A DNA stretch of 33,385 bases from Salipaludibacillus sp. CUR1 (GTDB lineage: Bacteria > Bacillota > Bacilli > Bacillales > Salisediminibacteriaceae). Under the pieces are notes generated by a model. It did not search any database, was not told the origin of the DNA, and was given only the letters and a program-made list of their open reading frames with translations. Of this stretch, positions 16,181 to 24,585 are shown one piece after another (position 1 is the stretch's first letter; every line of letters starts with the position of its first letter). The position numbers and the translations under genes are program-made. The stretch covers positions 1-33,385 of the forward strand of contig NZ_JAIWPE010000051.1 of NCBI RefSeq assembly GCF_021028955.1. The letters run 5' to 3'.

Positions 16181-17032
16181 ATGTTTTGCTATAAATGCGG
16201 AATTCAATTAATGAGATCAGATCCTGCCTGCCCTAACTGCAGATCAAAGCAGCCTCCTTCCCGAAAAAAATTTCTTACGGCTGTAATTGTTGCGCTTGTG
16301 ATCGGATTGATTGCCGGTATCCAGGGAGGAGTGATGTATCAGTCAGCTGTAGCTTCCCCGCCTTTAACGACGGCGCCTGGTGCTGAGAGGTCCGATACGG
16401 TGAAAGAGCAAAAGTCGTTTGCTGTCCCGGCTTTTATTGAAGAAAGGGACGCACCAAGAGACTTGACAGAAGTGATTGCTGAAGCACAGGAATGTGTGTA
16501 TACAGTAGAAGCCCCCGGCGAGCAAGGGTCTGCTTTTCTTTATAATGAACAGGGGATTGTGATTACTAATGCACACGTTATGAGAAACAGTGCGACAGCC
16601 ACTGTTATTACTAATGACGGCGAGGAATATACAGCGACTTTGGAAGGCTCTTCAGAGCATATGGACGTGGCTGTGCTGCATGTGGAAGAATTGGAAGGGG
16701 AAGAACCTTTTCCTTTAGAAAAAGAAAAAGAGTTTAAAACGGGAGAAGAGGTAGTAGCATTAGGGAGCCCCAAAGGTGTCAGTAATACAGCGACAATGGG
16801 GCATATAACAGGTACAAACAGAGATTTAACGATAGGGACTTACAGATATGAAGACCTTTACGAAATTTCAGCGCAAATTTCAGAAGGGAACAGCGGCGGC
16901 CCTCTGCTGTCAAAAAATGAAGAGAAATTCATAGCTATAAATGCGGCAAAAAGTCTCGATGACCCAGCCATTGGGTTTAGTATTCCCTTCTATAAAATCA
17001 GTTCGATAATTGAGGAACTGATGAATGGGTAA
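16181..17032 (+). CDS. Membrane-anchored trypsin-like serine protease with N-terminal zinc ribbon
   Basis: 283 residues. A short cytoplasmic zinc ribbon uses Cys3, Cys6, Cys17 and Cys20. A single membrane helix spans about 31-53. The extracellular part is a chymotrypsin-fold protease related to HtrA, with His132 (TNAHV), Asp162 (HMDVAVL) and Ser238 (GNSGGPL) as an intact triad. No PDZ domain follows, unlike HtrA/DegP. The topology suggests an envelope protease whose cytoplasmic ribbon may bind a partner. GAGGAG lies 5 bases before the ATG. It is followed by its own terminator. Confidence 0.88.
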   Translation: MFCYKCGIQLMRSDPACPNCRSKQPPSRKKFLTAVIVALVIGLIAGIQGGVMYQSAVASPPLTTAPGAERSDTVKEQKSFAVPAFIEERDAPRDLTEVIAEAQECVYTVEAPGEQGSAFLYNEQGIVITNAHVMRNSATATVITNDGEEYTATLEGSSEHMDVAVLHVEELEGEEPFPLEKEKEFKTGEEVVALGSPKGVSNTATMGHITGTNRDLTIGTYRYEDLYEISAQISEGNSGGPLLSKNEEKFIAINAAKSLDDPAIGFSIPFYKISSIIEELMNG

Positions 17033-17059
17033 CTTACATAGTATAGTAGATTGGGAGAA

Positions 17060-17095
17060 AATAGGCATAGTCAATAATGCCTATTTTTATTTTAT
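17060..17095 (+). terminator. Intrinsic terminator of the serine protease gene
   Basis: AATAGGCAT pairs with ATGCCTATT around a short AT loop, followed by a T-rich tail (TTTATTTTATTT). It begins 28 bases past the stop codon. Confidence 0.88.
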
Positions 17096-17119
17096 TTGAG
17101 GGGAAATGGTAAAAATTCG

Positions 17120-17148
17120 TAGTTATTTAGAGAAAATCGTTGTATAGT
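17120..17148 (+). promoter_or_regulatory. Probable amylopullulanase promoter
   Basis: TAGTTA (17120-17125), 17-base spacer, TATAGT (17143-17148). The -35 is weak and the -10 is good. A start near 17155 would place the first cre-like operator at +1, giving a leader of about 195 bases. Confidence 0.45.
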
Positions 17149-17155
17149 TATAGAA

Positions 17156-17171
17156 GAAAGCGTTTGCACAA
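17156..17171 (+). promoter_or_regulatory. cre-like operator 1
   Basis: GAAAGCGTTTGCACAA agrees at most positions with the CcpA cre consensus. Its CGTTTGCACAA part (17161-17171) is the exact reverse complement of TTGTGCAAACG at 17217-17227. The site overlaps the predicted transcription start, where binding of CcpA or another LacI-family repressor would block expression. Confidence 0.7.
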
Positions 17172-17216
17172 GACTGTGAATAAAACTTAGATTAGAGGCA
17201 GCATTTTTTTAACCTT

Positions 17217-17233
17217 TTGTGCAAACGTTTTCG
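17217..17233 (+). promoter_or_regulatory. cre-like operator 2
   Basis: TTGTGCAAACGTTTTCG: a second cre-like site, inverted relative to the first, with 45 bases between the two matching 11-base parts (centres 56 bp apart). The pairing suggests DNA looping or a double roadblock in the leader of the amylopullulanase gene. Confidence 0.65.
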
Positions 17234-17298
17234 CAAGTTGCATTTAGGCGGTTTAGATGAGGAACGATGCCGCCGGAAGGAGGGGGATGGGAAATAAT

Positions 17299-17313
17299 GG
17301 GGGGTCTGACCCC
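17299..17313. repeat. REP-like G/C palindrome, copy 2
   Basis: GGGGGGTCTGACCCC, in the leader of the amylopullulanase gene, about 40 bases before the start codon. As RNA it would form a hairpin upstream of the ribosome binding site. Confidence 0.75.
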
Positions 17314-17351
17314 TGTCGGAAAATCTTTTAAAAGGAGTGGGAGATTAATTG

Positions 17352-20300
17352 ATGAAAAGGCGTAAAACCAAGCGTTATTCAGCTATTTTTATGATTTTAG
17401 TGATGCTTCTGAGCCTGATTCCGTCATTTTTGACCGTGTCTGTCCAGCCTGTTGGCGCTGAAGAAGGGTCTGATGAGGAAGTTCAGGCACAAGAGAGTTC
17501 AAATGATAACCGTACGATCCGCTTGACGTATGAAAGAGAAGACGAAACATATGACGACTGGGATGTTTGGGTCTGGAACACTGGCGTACAGGACGATAAT
17601 ATAGATTTTACTGAATTCGAAGACGGACTGGCGACAGCCTATATTGAGGTTTCACCTTCGACCAAACAGGTTGGATTTATTGTCCGTAAAGACGACTGGG
17701 AAGACCGGGAACCGGGTGGACGTGAGGTGGACCGTTCCATTCAGGTGAACCAGCAGGACCCGCTTACAAAAGTCCACGTGACTCAGGGAGAGGAAGAGTT
17801 CCTCACCGTGCCTGAAGTGTCAGGTCCTGAAGTGGACAGCGGAAATGCGACATTTTATTACCGTGACCGCGACTTATACTTAACTGATGATATGGATACG
17901 ATTGAAAAAGTAGAATTAAAGATTTTAGATGAAACATATGAAATGACATATGAGGAAAGTAATGAGCGTTTTACTTACCATTACGAAAATCTTCCGGAAG
18001 GGGAGCATCCGTATTCGTTCCTTGTTACAAAAGACGGGGAAACAACGGAAGTGAGCGACCCTTATAAAGAGGACTCTACTGTAAGAAACCTGGAAGCTGC
18101 AATCAGTTTATCCGGTACAGTAGAACCGGAAGCAATTGACTATAATGAAAACGCTGTTCTATCACTTGATATTTCTAACGAATTCGACACAGGGATCCGT
18201 TCTCTTTATGCTGACACGTCTGCCTTGGGCGGTTCGGAGCAGCTTGAAATTGACCCGGAACTTGAAGAAGTGACTGTGGCTGTCACGCACGATACTCCAG
18301 CTGGAGTGAAGGAAATTCCGCTTACAGCTGTGGATGAGTACGGCAACCGCCACCACGGCTCTGCCGAAATGGAAGTTAAAACTCGGCAGTTCGTAGGAGA
18401 AGAAGCGGATTTTGACTGGGATGAAGCAATGATTTATTTCATGCTTACAGACCGCTTTTTTGACGGAAACGAAGGTAATAATGACCCTTATGGCATGAAT
18501 TACGATTCTTATGATGAGTATCCGCGCGGAACCTACCAGGGCGGCGACTTTAAAGGGATTACTGAGCGTCTTGATTATCTTGACGATCTGGGAATTAACA
18601 CGATCTGGATCAGCCCAATTGTTGAGAACATTCAGCACGACGTGAGATTTAATGCCGACGACGAGCATCCGTCGGACCACCCGTATTTCGGCTACCACGG
18701 ATACTGGGCCAGCGATTTCACAGAGCTTAATCAGCATTTTGGAACAATGGAAGAGTTCCATGAAATGATTGATGCAGCACATGACCGCGGCATGAAAATA
18801 ATGGTCGATGTCGTATTGAACCATACAGGCTACGGTTTGAAAGAGATTGACGGCGAGATTCCTGAAGATCAAAGGCCTGCCGGCTATCCAACGGATGAAG
18901 AAAGAGAATTCTTCAGCGACATGCTTCGCCAGGGCGCCAATGTAGGCGGCGACGAAGTAACCGGTGAACTTGCGGGGCTTCCGGACTTTATTACTGAAGA
19001 TCCTGAAGTGCGCGAACAGATCGTTGAATGGCAGACTGACTGGATTGAAAAATCCCGTACGGAAAACGGCAACACGATTGACTATTTCCGTGTGGATACA
19101 GTTAAACACGTGGAAGACACAACGTGGATGGCATTTAAAAATGAATTAACCCGTGCCATGCCTGAATTTAAAATGATTGGTGAATCATGGGGCGCGGGCC
19201 AGAGTGATGACCACGGCTACCTTAACAGCGGCATGATGGATTCATTGCTTGACTTTGAATTTAAGAACACGGCCCGCCAATTTGCGAACGGAAACCTTGA
19301 GAGAGCAAACAGCCAGCTTGAAGCACGAAACGGCCAGCTGGACAATACGGCAACTCTCGGGCAGTTCCTTGGCAGCCATGATGAAGCAGGCTTCCTTGAG
19401 CTTGTTGACGGCGACGTAGGTAAACTGCTTGTTGCCTCAGCTCTCCAAGTAACAGCGAAAGGCCAGCCGGTAATCTATTACGGCGAAGAACTTGGATTGA
19501 GCGGAGCTGATAACTATCCGTTGTATGACAACAGATATGATATGCCTTGGGATGAAATTGATGCAGGCACACATGAAGGACTGGAAATTTACGATCATTA
19601 CCAAAAATTACTATCTTTCAGAAACGATTACTCTGACATTTTTGCCAGAGGAGACCGCAGTCACGTATCAGGTTCTGACGATGACGAGTTCCTCCTGTTT
19701 AACCGTTCATTCGATGGAGAATCTGTCTACGTCGGTTTAAACGTAGCGGAAAATCCGCAGGAAGTGACTCTTCAGGTAAGTGCAGAAGATGTAACAGTGA
19801 CAGATGCTTACAGCGGTGAAACGTATGAAGCAACTGCTGAACAGGAAGTCACGCTTACTGTTCCAGCGCGCGCAGACGGCGGGACACTTCTTCTGACTGC
19901 AGCTGGAGGAGAAATCCTGGGCTCAGAAAGTGAAGAAGGACCGGGAGAAGAGCCTGGTGATACACCTGGTGATATACCTGACAACCACTTAAGAGTCCAC
20001 TATGAAAATGAAGCAAATGACTTCTCCAACCTTGGTCTTTGGGTATGGGGAGATGTAGCGACTCAGTCCGAAGAAGCTGGAAGCTGGCCAGGTGGCGCCA
20101 TGTCACTTGTTGACGGACAAACGACCGATTACGGTGTGTATGTCGATGTTGAACTGCAGGAAGACGCCCAGCGTGTCGGAATGCTCGTAAATAACTCTAA
20201 TGGCGACAACTTAACAGGCGACATTATCGTTAATTTGTTGTCGGGAGATATGAATGAAGTCTGGCTGTCGGAAGAAGGCGATCTCTTCCTTTATGAGCCC

Positions 20301-23300
20301 GTGGACTTACCTGAAAATACGGTCAGAGTCCATTATGAAAGAGAAGATCAGGCTTATGACCCTTGGGGATTATGGACATGGGGCGACGTATTGGAGCCGA
20401 CAGACGGCTGGCCTGACGGAGCTCACCAGTTCTCAAACAGCCAGGTTGGAAAACATGGCGCTTACCTTGATCTTGAGCTTCAGGAAGATGCCGGCCAAAT
20501 CAACTTCCTGCTAGTAAACAAGGAGACTGAGGAACAGAGCGGCGATATGTCATTCTCTGATTTAAATAGCCATAACCATATTTTCCTTCGTGAGGGAGAT
20601 GATACTGTTTACACAAACCCTTACTATGTTTTTGAAGAAGGATTGGAACATGGCGATGTCCTGTCTGATGAATTAATTGAATTACGCTTCTCGTCAACTG
20701 CTGATTTTTCCGAAGAGGACTTAATGGAAGGCTTGACGATTACGGACAGAGATGGAAACGATGTAAGCTTTGACAGCGTGACTAAAAATGATGATGGCAA
20801 AACGGTTAAGGTGCATGGCGCATTTGACCTTGAAGCAGCACCATTCCAAGTGACGTTTATGGATAAAACGGTGACAGCTGCCATTGGCTGGCGCCTGAAG
20901 GATGAAATGTTTGCATACGACGGAGATTTAGGCGCTGAATTGCATGACGACGGGTCAGCGACGTTAAAATTATGGTCTCCAAGCGCGGACAATGTGTCTA
21001 TCGTGCTATATGACCGTGATGACCAGTATGACGTGGTGACTGACGATGTGGATATGACCCGCGGCGACAGAGGCGTTTGGGAAGTGACGCTGGATGAATC
21101 AAATACTGGTGTCAGTGACTTAAACGGATATTACTACCACTACGAGATCGAGCGTGACGGCGAAAGCGTTCTGGCACTTGATCCGTATGCGCAGTCTATG
21201 GCTACATGGGACAGCTTTAATGGCGACGTGCCAATTGGTAAAGCGGCCATTGTTGATGCATCTTCCATAGGCCCAGAGCTTGATTTTGCTGAAATTGACG
21301 GCTTCGAAAAACGTGAAGATGCGATCATTTATGAAATCCACGTTCGTGATTTCACATCAGATCCATCCATCGATGATGAACTTGAGGCACAGTTTGGTAC
21401 GTTTGCTTCATTTGTTGAAAGACTCGATTACATTGAAGATTTAGGCGTGACCCATATTCAGCTTCTGCCGGTCATGAGCTACTTCTTCGCGGATGAGTAC
21501 AACAATGACGAGCGTCTGCTTGAGTACTCATCGACTCAGAACAACTATAACTGGGGCTATGACCCTCACAGTTATTTCTCGCTGACAGGCATGTATTCCG
21601 AAGATCCGGACGATGCCGAAAAGCGAATCGAAGAATTTAAAAACCTGATTGCCGAAATTCACGACCGCGGCATGGGTGTCGTTCTGGACGTTGTCTACAA
21701 CCACACAGCGCGTGTTGAGATTTTCGAAGATCTGGAACCAAACTATTACCACTTCATGGATGCGGACGGTACTCCGCGCACAAGCTTTGGCGGCGGACGT
21801 CTCGGTACCACTCATGAAATGGCGCGGCGTATTCTTACCGATTCCATTATGTACTGGGTGGAAGAGTTCAAAGTGGACGGCTTCCGGTTTGACATGATGG
21901 GCGATCATGATGCGGAAAGTATCCAGATGGCTTATGACAAAGCGAAAGAAGTTAACCCGAACATCGTGATGATCGGGGAAGGCTGGAGAACGTTTGTCGG
22001 TGATGAGCACGGCGGCGACGTTATGCCTGCAGACCAGGACTGGATGCAGCATACAGAATCTGTCGGTTCATTCTCGGATGATTTCCGTAACGAACTGAAG
22101 TCCGGATTTGGAAGTGAAGGCCAGCCGCGTTTCATTACTGGCGGAGCCCGCGACATTCAGCAGATTTATGATAACGTGACAGCGAACCCGCATAACTTCA
22201 AGGCAACAAACCCTGGAGATGTGGTTCCTTACATCGCTGCACACGATAATTTAACGCTTCATGATGTTATTGCACAGTCTATTAAGAAAGACCCTGAGTA
22301 TCATCAGGAAGAAATCCACGAGCGTATCCGTCTCGGAAACCTCATGGTCTTGACGGCCCAGGGAACATCGTTTATCCATGCAGGACAGGAATTCGGCCGT
22401 ACTAAGCAGTTCCGTGCTGAAACGGATGAAGCGCCGTACAAGTCGACGTATATGGAGGATGAAGACGGCAACCCGTTTAAATATCCTTACTTTATTCACG
22501 ATTCGTACGATTCCACTGATGCGATAAACATGATTGAGTGGGATAAAGCAACTGATGCTGAGCAGTATCCGATCAACAACCTGACGCGTGAATACACGAC
22601 AGGATTGATTGAACTGCGCCGTTCGACTGACGCTTTCCGTTTAGGAACAATGGATGAGATCGATGAAAATGTCTCGTTTATTGATGCGCCTGAAATAGGC
22701 GACCAGGACTTAATTATCGGCTACCATGCTTTATCTACAGACGACAGCGGCGAATATTTCGTTTTTGTCAATGCAGACAGTAACGAACGGACGCTTACTC
22801 TTGAAGAGTATGACCTGACTGAAGGCACTGTCATTGTGGATAGTGATGAAGCGGGGACGGTGGAAGTCTCTGATCCAAGCGGCTTTGAAATGACCGCTGA
22901 CGAGATTACACTTGATCCATTAACTGCTGTTGTTGTGAAAAAAGGCGGGGAGGAGCAGACACCACCTGAAGAAGAGCTCCAAATTCCTTATAAAGACGGC
23001 GATGAGGGCGAAGAGATTCGTGAGATGAAGCTGAAGCTCACTGAACTTGGTTTCGGAAACTTCCCATCCTCTCCTTCTGACAGATTTGGTCCAGTTACAG
23101 AGGGTGTCGTAAAAGATTTCCAGGAGTATTACGGGCTTGAAGTGACTGGAGAAGCGGATCAGGCGACCCTTGATCTCATGGATAGTATCCTGAACTCTGT
23201 TTATACAGACGGCAACTCCGCACCTGAAATCAGACAGCTGAAGCTGCACTTGACTTCTCTCGGATTTGGAAACTTCCCTTCAAATCCATCTGAAAATTAC

Positions 23301-24269
23301 GGCCCGGTGACGATGGGCGTGGTATCTGACTTCCAGGAAGCCCACGGCCTTGTGGTGAATGGTATTGCAGACCCTGTCACTTTAGCTAAAATTGATGAAC
23401 TTGTGCTGCACGTCCCATACAAAGACGGGGATGAAGGAAAAGAAATTAAGCTGATGAAGCAGGATTTAACGAAGCTTGGTTTCGGAAACTTCCCTGCTGA
23501 TCCATCTGAAAGATTTGGTCCTGTAACTAAAGGTGTAGTGTCGGCGTTCCAGATTTACTACGGCCTTGAAGTGACAGGTGAAGCGGATCAGGCAACCCTT
23601 GATCTTATGAGTGATCTGTTAGCCTCCGTTTATACAGACGGCAACACGGCTCCGGAGATCAGACAGCTGAAGGTTGATTTAACTGCTCTTGGATTTGGCA
23701 ACTTCCCATTGAATCCATCCCAGAATTACGGGCCTGTGACAATGGGTGTTGTGTCTGACTTCCAGAAAGCGCATGACCTGGCTGTCAATGGGATTGCAGA
23801 TCCGGTGACGCTGGCTAAAATTGCCGAATTAGCCATGGACGTGCCTTATCAGCACGGCGACACAGGCAAAGCTGTGAAGATTATGAAGCAGCACTTGAGC
23901 CTTCTTGGTTTCGGGAAATTCCCTGAGGATCCTTCCGAGCTGTTTGGACCTGTAACCTCATCAGTGGTTCTAAGCTTCCAGGATTACTATGGGCTGAATG
24001 AAACCGGCGTGGCCGATCAGGAGACGCTTGATTTCATGAATGACCTTTTCACATCTGTTTATACAGATGGTCATTCAGCTCCTGAAATTAGAGAGTTAAA
24101 GCTGCAGTTAACTGACTTAGGCTTTGGAAACTTCCCTTCCAATCCGTCCGAGAACTACGGACCTGTCACATCCGGAGTGGTGAAGGACTTCCAGAAAGCG
24201 CATGACCTTGCGGTTAACGGTATTGCAGACCCTGTCACACTAGCGAAAATTAAAGAACTGTCACAATAA
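17352..24269 (+). CDS. apu: Secreted wall-binding amylopullulanase (alpha-amylase + type I pullulanase)
   Basis: 2305 residues from the ATG 8 bases after GGGAG. Signal peptide 1-38. CBM41-like starch-binding modules lie at about 50-145, 878-985 and 990-1095. The alpha-amylase GH13 domain (about 350-800) has all four conserved regions: Asp486/His491 (VDVVLNH), nucleophile Asp582 (FRVDTVKH), acid/base Glu611 (MIGESWG), His676-Asp677 (GSHDE). A Pro/Gly/Glu linker follows. A CBM48-like module (about 1190-1300) leads into the type I pullulanase domain, with YNWGYDP at 1399-1405, nucleophile Asp1514 (FRFDMMG), Glu1543 (MIGEGW) and Asp1632 (AAHDN). Residues 1878-2305 are six peptidoglycan-binding modules. 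It should cut alpha-1,4 and alpha-1,6 bonds in starch or pullulan while held to the wall. The two-domain plan matches alkaline amylopullulanases known from Bacillus. The protein is strongly acidic, as in salt-adapted secreted enzymes. Confidence 0.96.
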   Translation: MKRRKTKRYSAIFMILVMLLSLIPSFLTVSVQPVGAEEGSDEEVQAQESSNDNRTIRLTYEREDETYDDWDVWVWNTGVQDDNIDFTEFEDGLATAYIEVSPSTKQVGFIVRKDDWEDREPGGREVDRSIQVNQQDPLTKVHVTQGEEEFLTVPEVSGPEVDSGNATFYYRDRDLYLTDDMDTIEKVELKILDETYEMTYEESNERFTYHYENLPEGEHPYSFLVTKDGETTEVSDPYKEDSTVRNLEAAISLSGTVEPEAIDYNENAVLSLDISNEFDTGIRSLYADTSALGGSEQLEIDPELEEVTVAVTHDTPAGVKEIPLTAVDEYGNRHHGSAEMEVKTRQFVGEEADFDWDEAMIYFMLTDRFFDGNEGNNDPYGMNYDSYDEYPRGTYQGGDFKGITERLDYLDDLGINTIWISPIVENIQHDVRFNADDEHPSDHPYFGYHGYWASDFTELNQHFGTMEEFHEMIDAAHDRGMKIMVDVVLNHTGYGLKEIDGEIPEDQRPAGYPTDEEREFFSDMLRQGANVGGDEVTGELAGLPDFITEDPEVREQIVEWQTDWIEKSRTENGNTIDYFRVDTVKHVEDTTWMAFKNELTRAMPEFKMIGESWGAGQSDDHGYLNSGMMDSLLDFEFKNTARQFANGNLERANSQLEARNGQLDNTATLGQFLGSHDEAGFLELVDGDVGKLLVASALQVTAKGQPVIYYGEELGLSGADNYPLYDNRYDMPWDEIDAGTHEGLEIYDHYQKLLSFRNDYSDIFARGDRSHVSGSDDDEFLLFNRSFDGESVYVGLNVAENPQEVTLQVSAEDVTVTDAYSGETYEATAEQEVTLTVPARADGGTLLLTAAGGEILGSESEEGPGEEPGDTPGDIPDNHLRVHYENEANDFSNLGLWVWGDVATQSEEAGSWPGGAMSLVDGQTTDYGVYVDVELQEDAQRVGMLVNNSNGDNLTGDIIVNLLSGDMNEVWLSEEGDLFLYEPVDLPENTVRVHYEREDQAYDPWGLWTWGDVLEPTDGWPDGAHQFSNSQVGKHGAYLDLELQEDAGQINFLLVNKETEEQSGDMSFSDLNSHNHIFLREGDDTVYTNPYYVFEEGLEHGDVLSDELIELRFSSTADFSEEDLMEGLTITDRDGNDVSFDSVTKNDDGKTVKVHGAFDLEAAPFQVTFMDKTVTAAIGWRLKDEMFAYDGDLGAELHDDGSATLKLWSPSADNVSIVLYDRDDQYDVVTDDVDMTRGDRGVWEVTLDESNTGVSDLNGYYYHYEIERDGESVLALDPYAQSMATWDSFNGDVPIGKAAIVDASSIGPELDFAEIDGFEKREDAIIYEIHVRDFTSDPSIDDELEAQFGTFASFVERLDYIEDLGVTHIQLLPVMSYFFADEYNNDERLLEYSSTQNNYNWGYDPHSYFSLTGMYSEDPDDAEKRIEEFKNLIAEIHDRGMGVVLDVVYNHTARVEIFEDLEPNYYHFMDADGTPRTSFGGGRLGTTHEMARRILTDSIMYWVEEFKVDGFRFDMMGDHDAESIQMAYDKAKEVNPNIVMIGEGWRTFVGDEHGGDVMPADQDWMQHTESVGSFSDDFRNELKSGFGSEGQPRFITGGARDIQQIYDNVTANPHNFKATNPGDVVPYIAAHDNLTLHDVIAQSIKKDPEYHQEEIHERIRLGNLMVLTAQGTSFIHAGQEFGRTKQFRAETDEAPYKSTYMEDEDGNPFKYPYFIHDSYDSTDAINMIEWDKATDAEQYPINNLTREYTTGLIELRRSTDAFRLGTMDEIDENVSFIDAPEIGDQDLIIGYHALSTDDSGEYFVFVNADSNERTLTLEEYDLTEGTVIVDSDEAGTVEVSDPSGFEMTADEITLDPLTAVVVKKGGEEQTPPEEELQIPYKDGDEGEEIREMKLKLTELGFGNFPSSPSDRFGPVTEGVVKDFQEYYGLEVTGEADQATLDLMDSILNSVYTDGNSAPEIRQLKLHLTSLGFGNFPSNPSENYGPVTMGVVSDFQEAHGLVVNGIADPVTLAKIDELVLHVPYKDGDEGKEIKLMKQDLTKLGFGNFPADPSERFGPVTKGVVSAFQIYYGLEVTGEADQATLDLMSDLLASVYTDGNTAPEIRQLKVDLTALGFGNFPLNPSQNYGPVTMGVVSDFQKAHDLAVNGIADPVTLAKIAELAMDVPYQHGDTGKAVKIMKQHLSLLGFGKFPEDPSELFGPVTSSVVLSFQDYYGLNETGVADQETLDFMNDLFTSVYTDGHSAPEIRELKLQLTDLGFGNFPSNPSENYGPVTSGVVKDFQKAHDLAVNGIADPVTLAKIKELSQ
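22983..24269 (+). repeat. Three in-frame 429-bp tandem repeats encoding six peptidoglycan-binding modules
   Basis: Units begin at 22983, 23412 and 23841, each exactly 429 bp (143 codons), the last ending with the stop codon. Each unit holds two related modules: type A (PYKDGDEG... FGPVT... YYGL.VTGEADQATLD) and type B (SVYTDGNSAPEIRQLK... YGPVT... VNGIADPVTLAKI). The third type A module is the most diverged. The A-B-A-B-A-B order shows that a two-module block was duplicated, rather than single modules. Confidence 0.93.
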
Positions 24270-24302
24270 CTTATTCTCTATCAAGTAAGTGACGAGCGAA
24301 AG

Positions 24303-24336
24303 GCACCCGGATTCTATGTGAATCCGGGTGCTTTTT
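24303..24336 (+). terminator. Intrinsic terminator of the amylopullulanase gene
   Basis: GCACCCGGATT pairs perfectly with AATCCGGGTGC around CTATGTG, followed by five T residues. It lies 34 bases past the stop codon. Confidence 0.95.
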
Positions 24337-24344
24337 GGATATAT

Positions 24345-24365
24345 CTGGGGGGTCTGACCCCCCAG
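24345..24365. repeat. REP-like G/C palindrome, copy 3
   Basis: Arms CTGGGGGG and CCCCCCAG around TCTGA: the most complete copy in the window. It stands 8 bases after the amylopullulanase terminator. Confidence 0.8.
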
Positions 24366-24461
24366 TATTTGTAAGGATAAAGACCTTGCTTTTGGTCCTG
24401 TAAAGAAGGTGTTTTAATGAAAAAATATAAAAGAACCATTAATAAATTACTAAAAATTCAA

Positions 24462-24482
24462 AATATTACAAAATGTAATATT
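24462..24482. promoter_or_regulatory. Perfect 9+3+9 dyad upstream of the M14 peptidase gene
   Basis: AATATTACA and TGTAATATT around AAA, about 104 bases before the start codon of the M14 gene, in an AT-rich leader. It could be an operator or an RNA hairpin; there is no T-run, so it is not a plain terminator. The surrounding 24366-24585 has no supported gene. Confidence 0.5.
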
Positions 24483-24585
24483 CTTAGACTTAATAGTTTG
24501 ATAGACTAAATTTTAGGGAGGTGAAATTTCAGGGTTATTAAATGCAGTGTAAGTGTAATTTCAAAACTAAAGGAGGCTGAAATTA

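Noticed and set aside
18162-19109. 315-codon minus-strand frame inside the amylopullulanase gene
   Set aside because: Antisense shadow of conserved GH13 sequence, no ribosome binding site.
24417-24509. 30-codon plus-strand frame starting MKKYKRTINKLLK
   Set aside because: A moderate ribosome binding site exists, but the peptide is AT-driven and contains the 9+3+9 dyad; no further support.
24523-24579. Possible mini-ORFs upstream of the M14 gene (GTG AAA TTT..., ATG CAG TGT AAG TGT...)
   Set aside because: Of 6 and 12 codons; a leader-peptide role is conceivable but nothing beyond position supports it.
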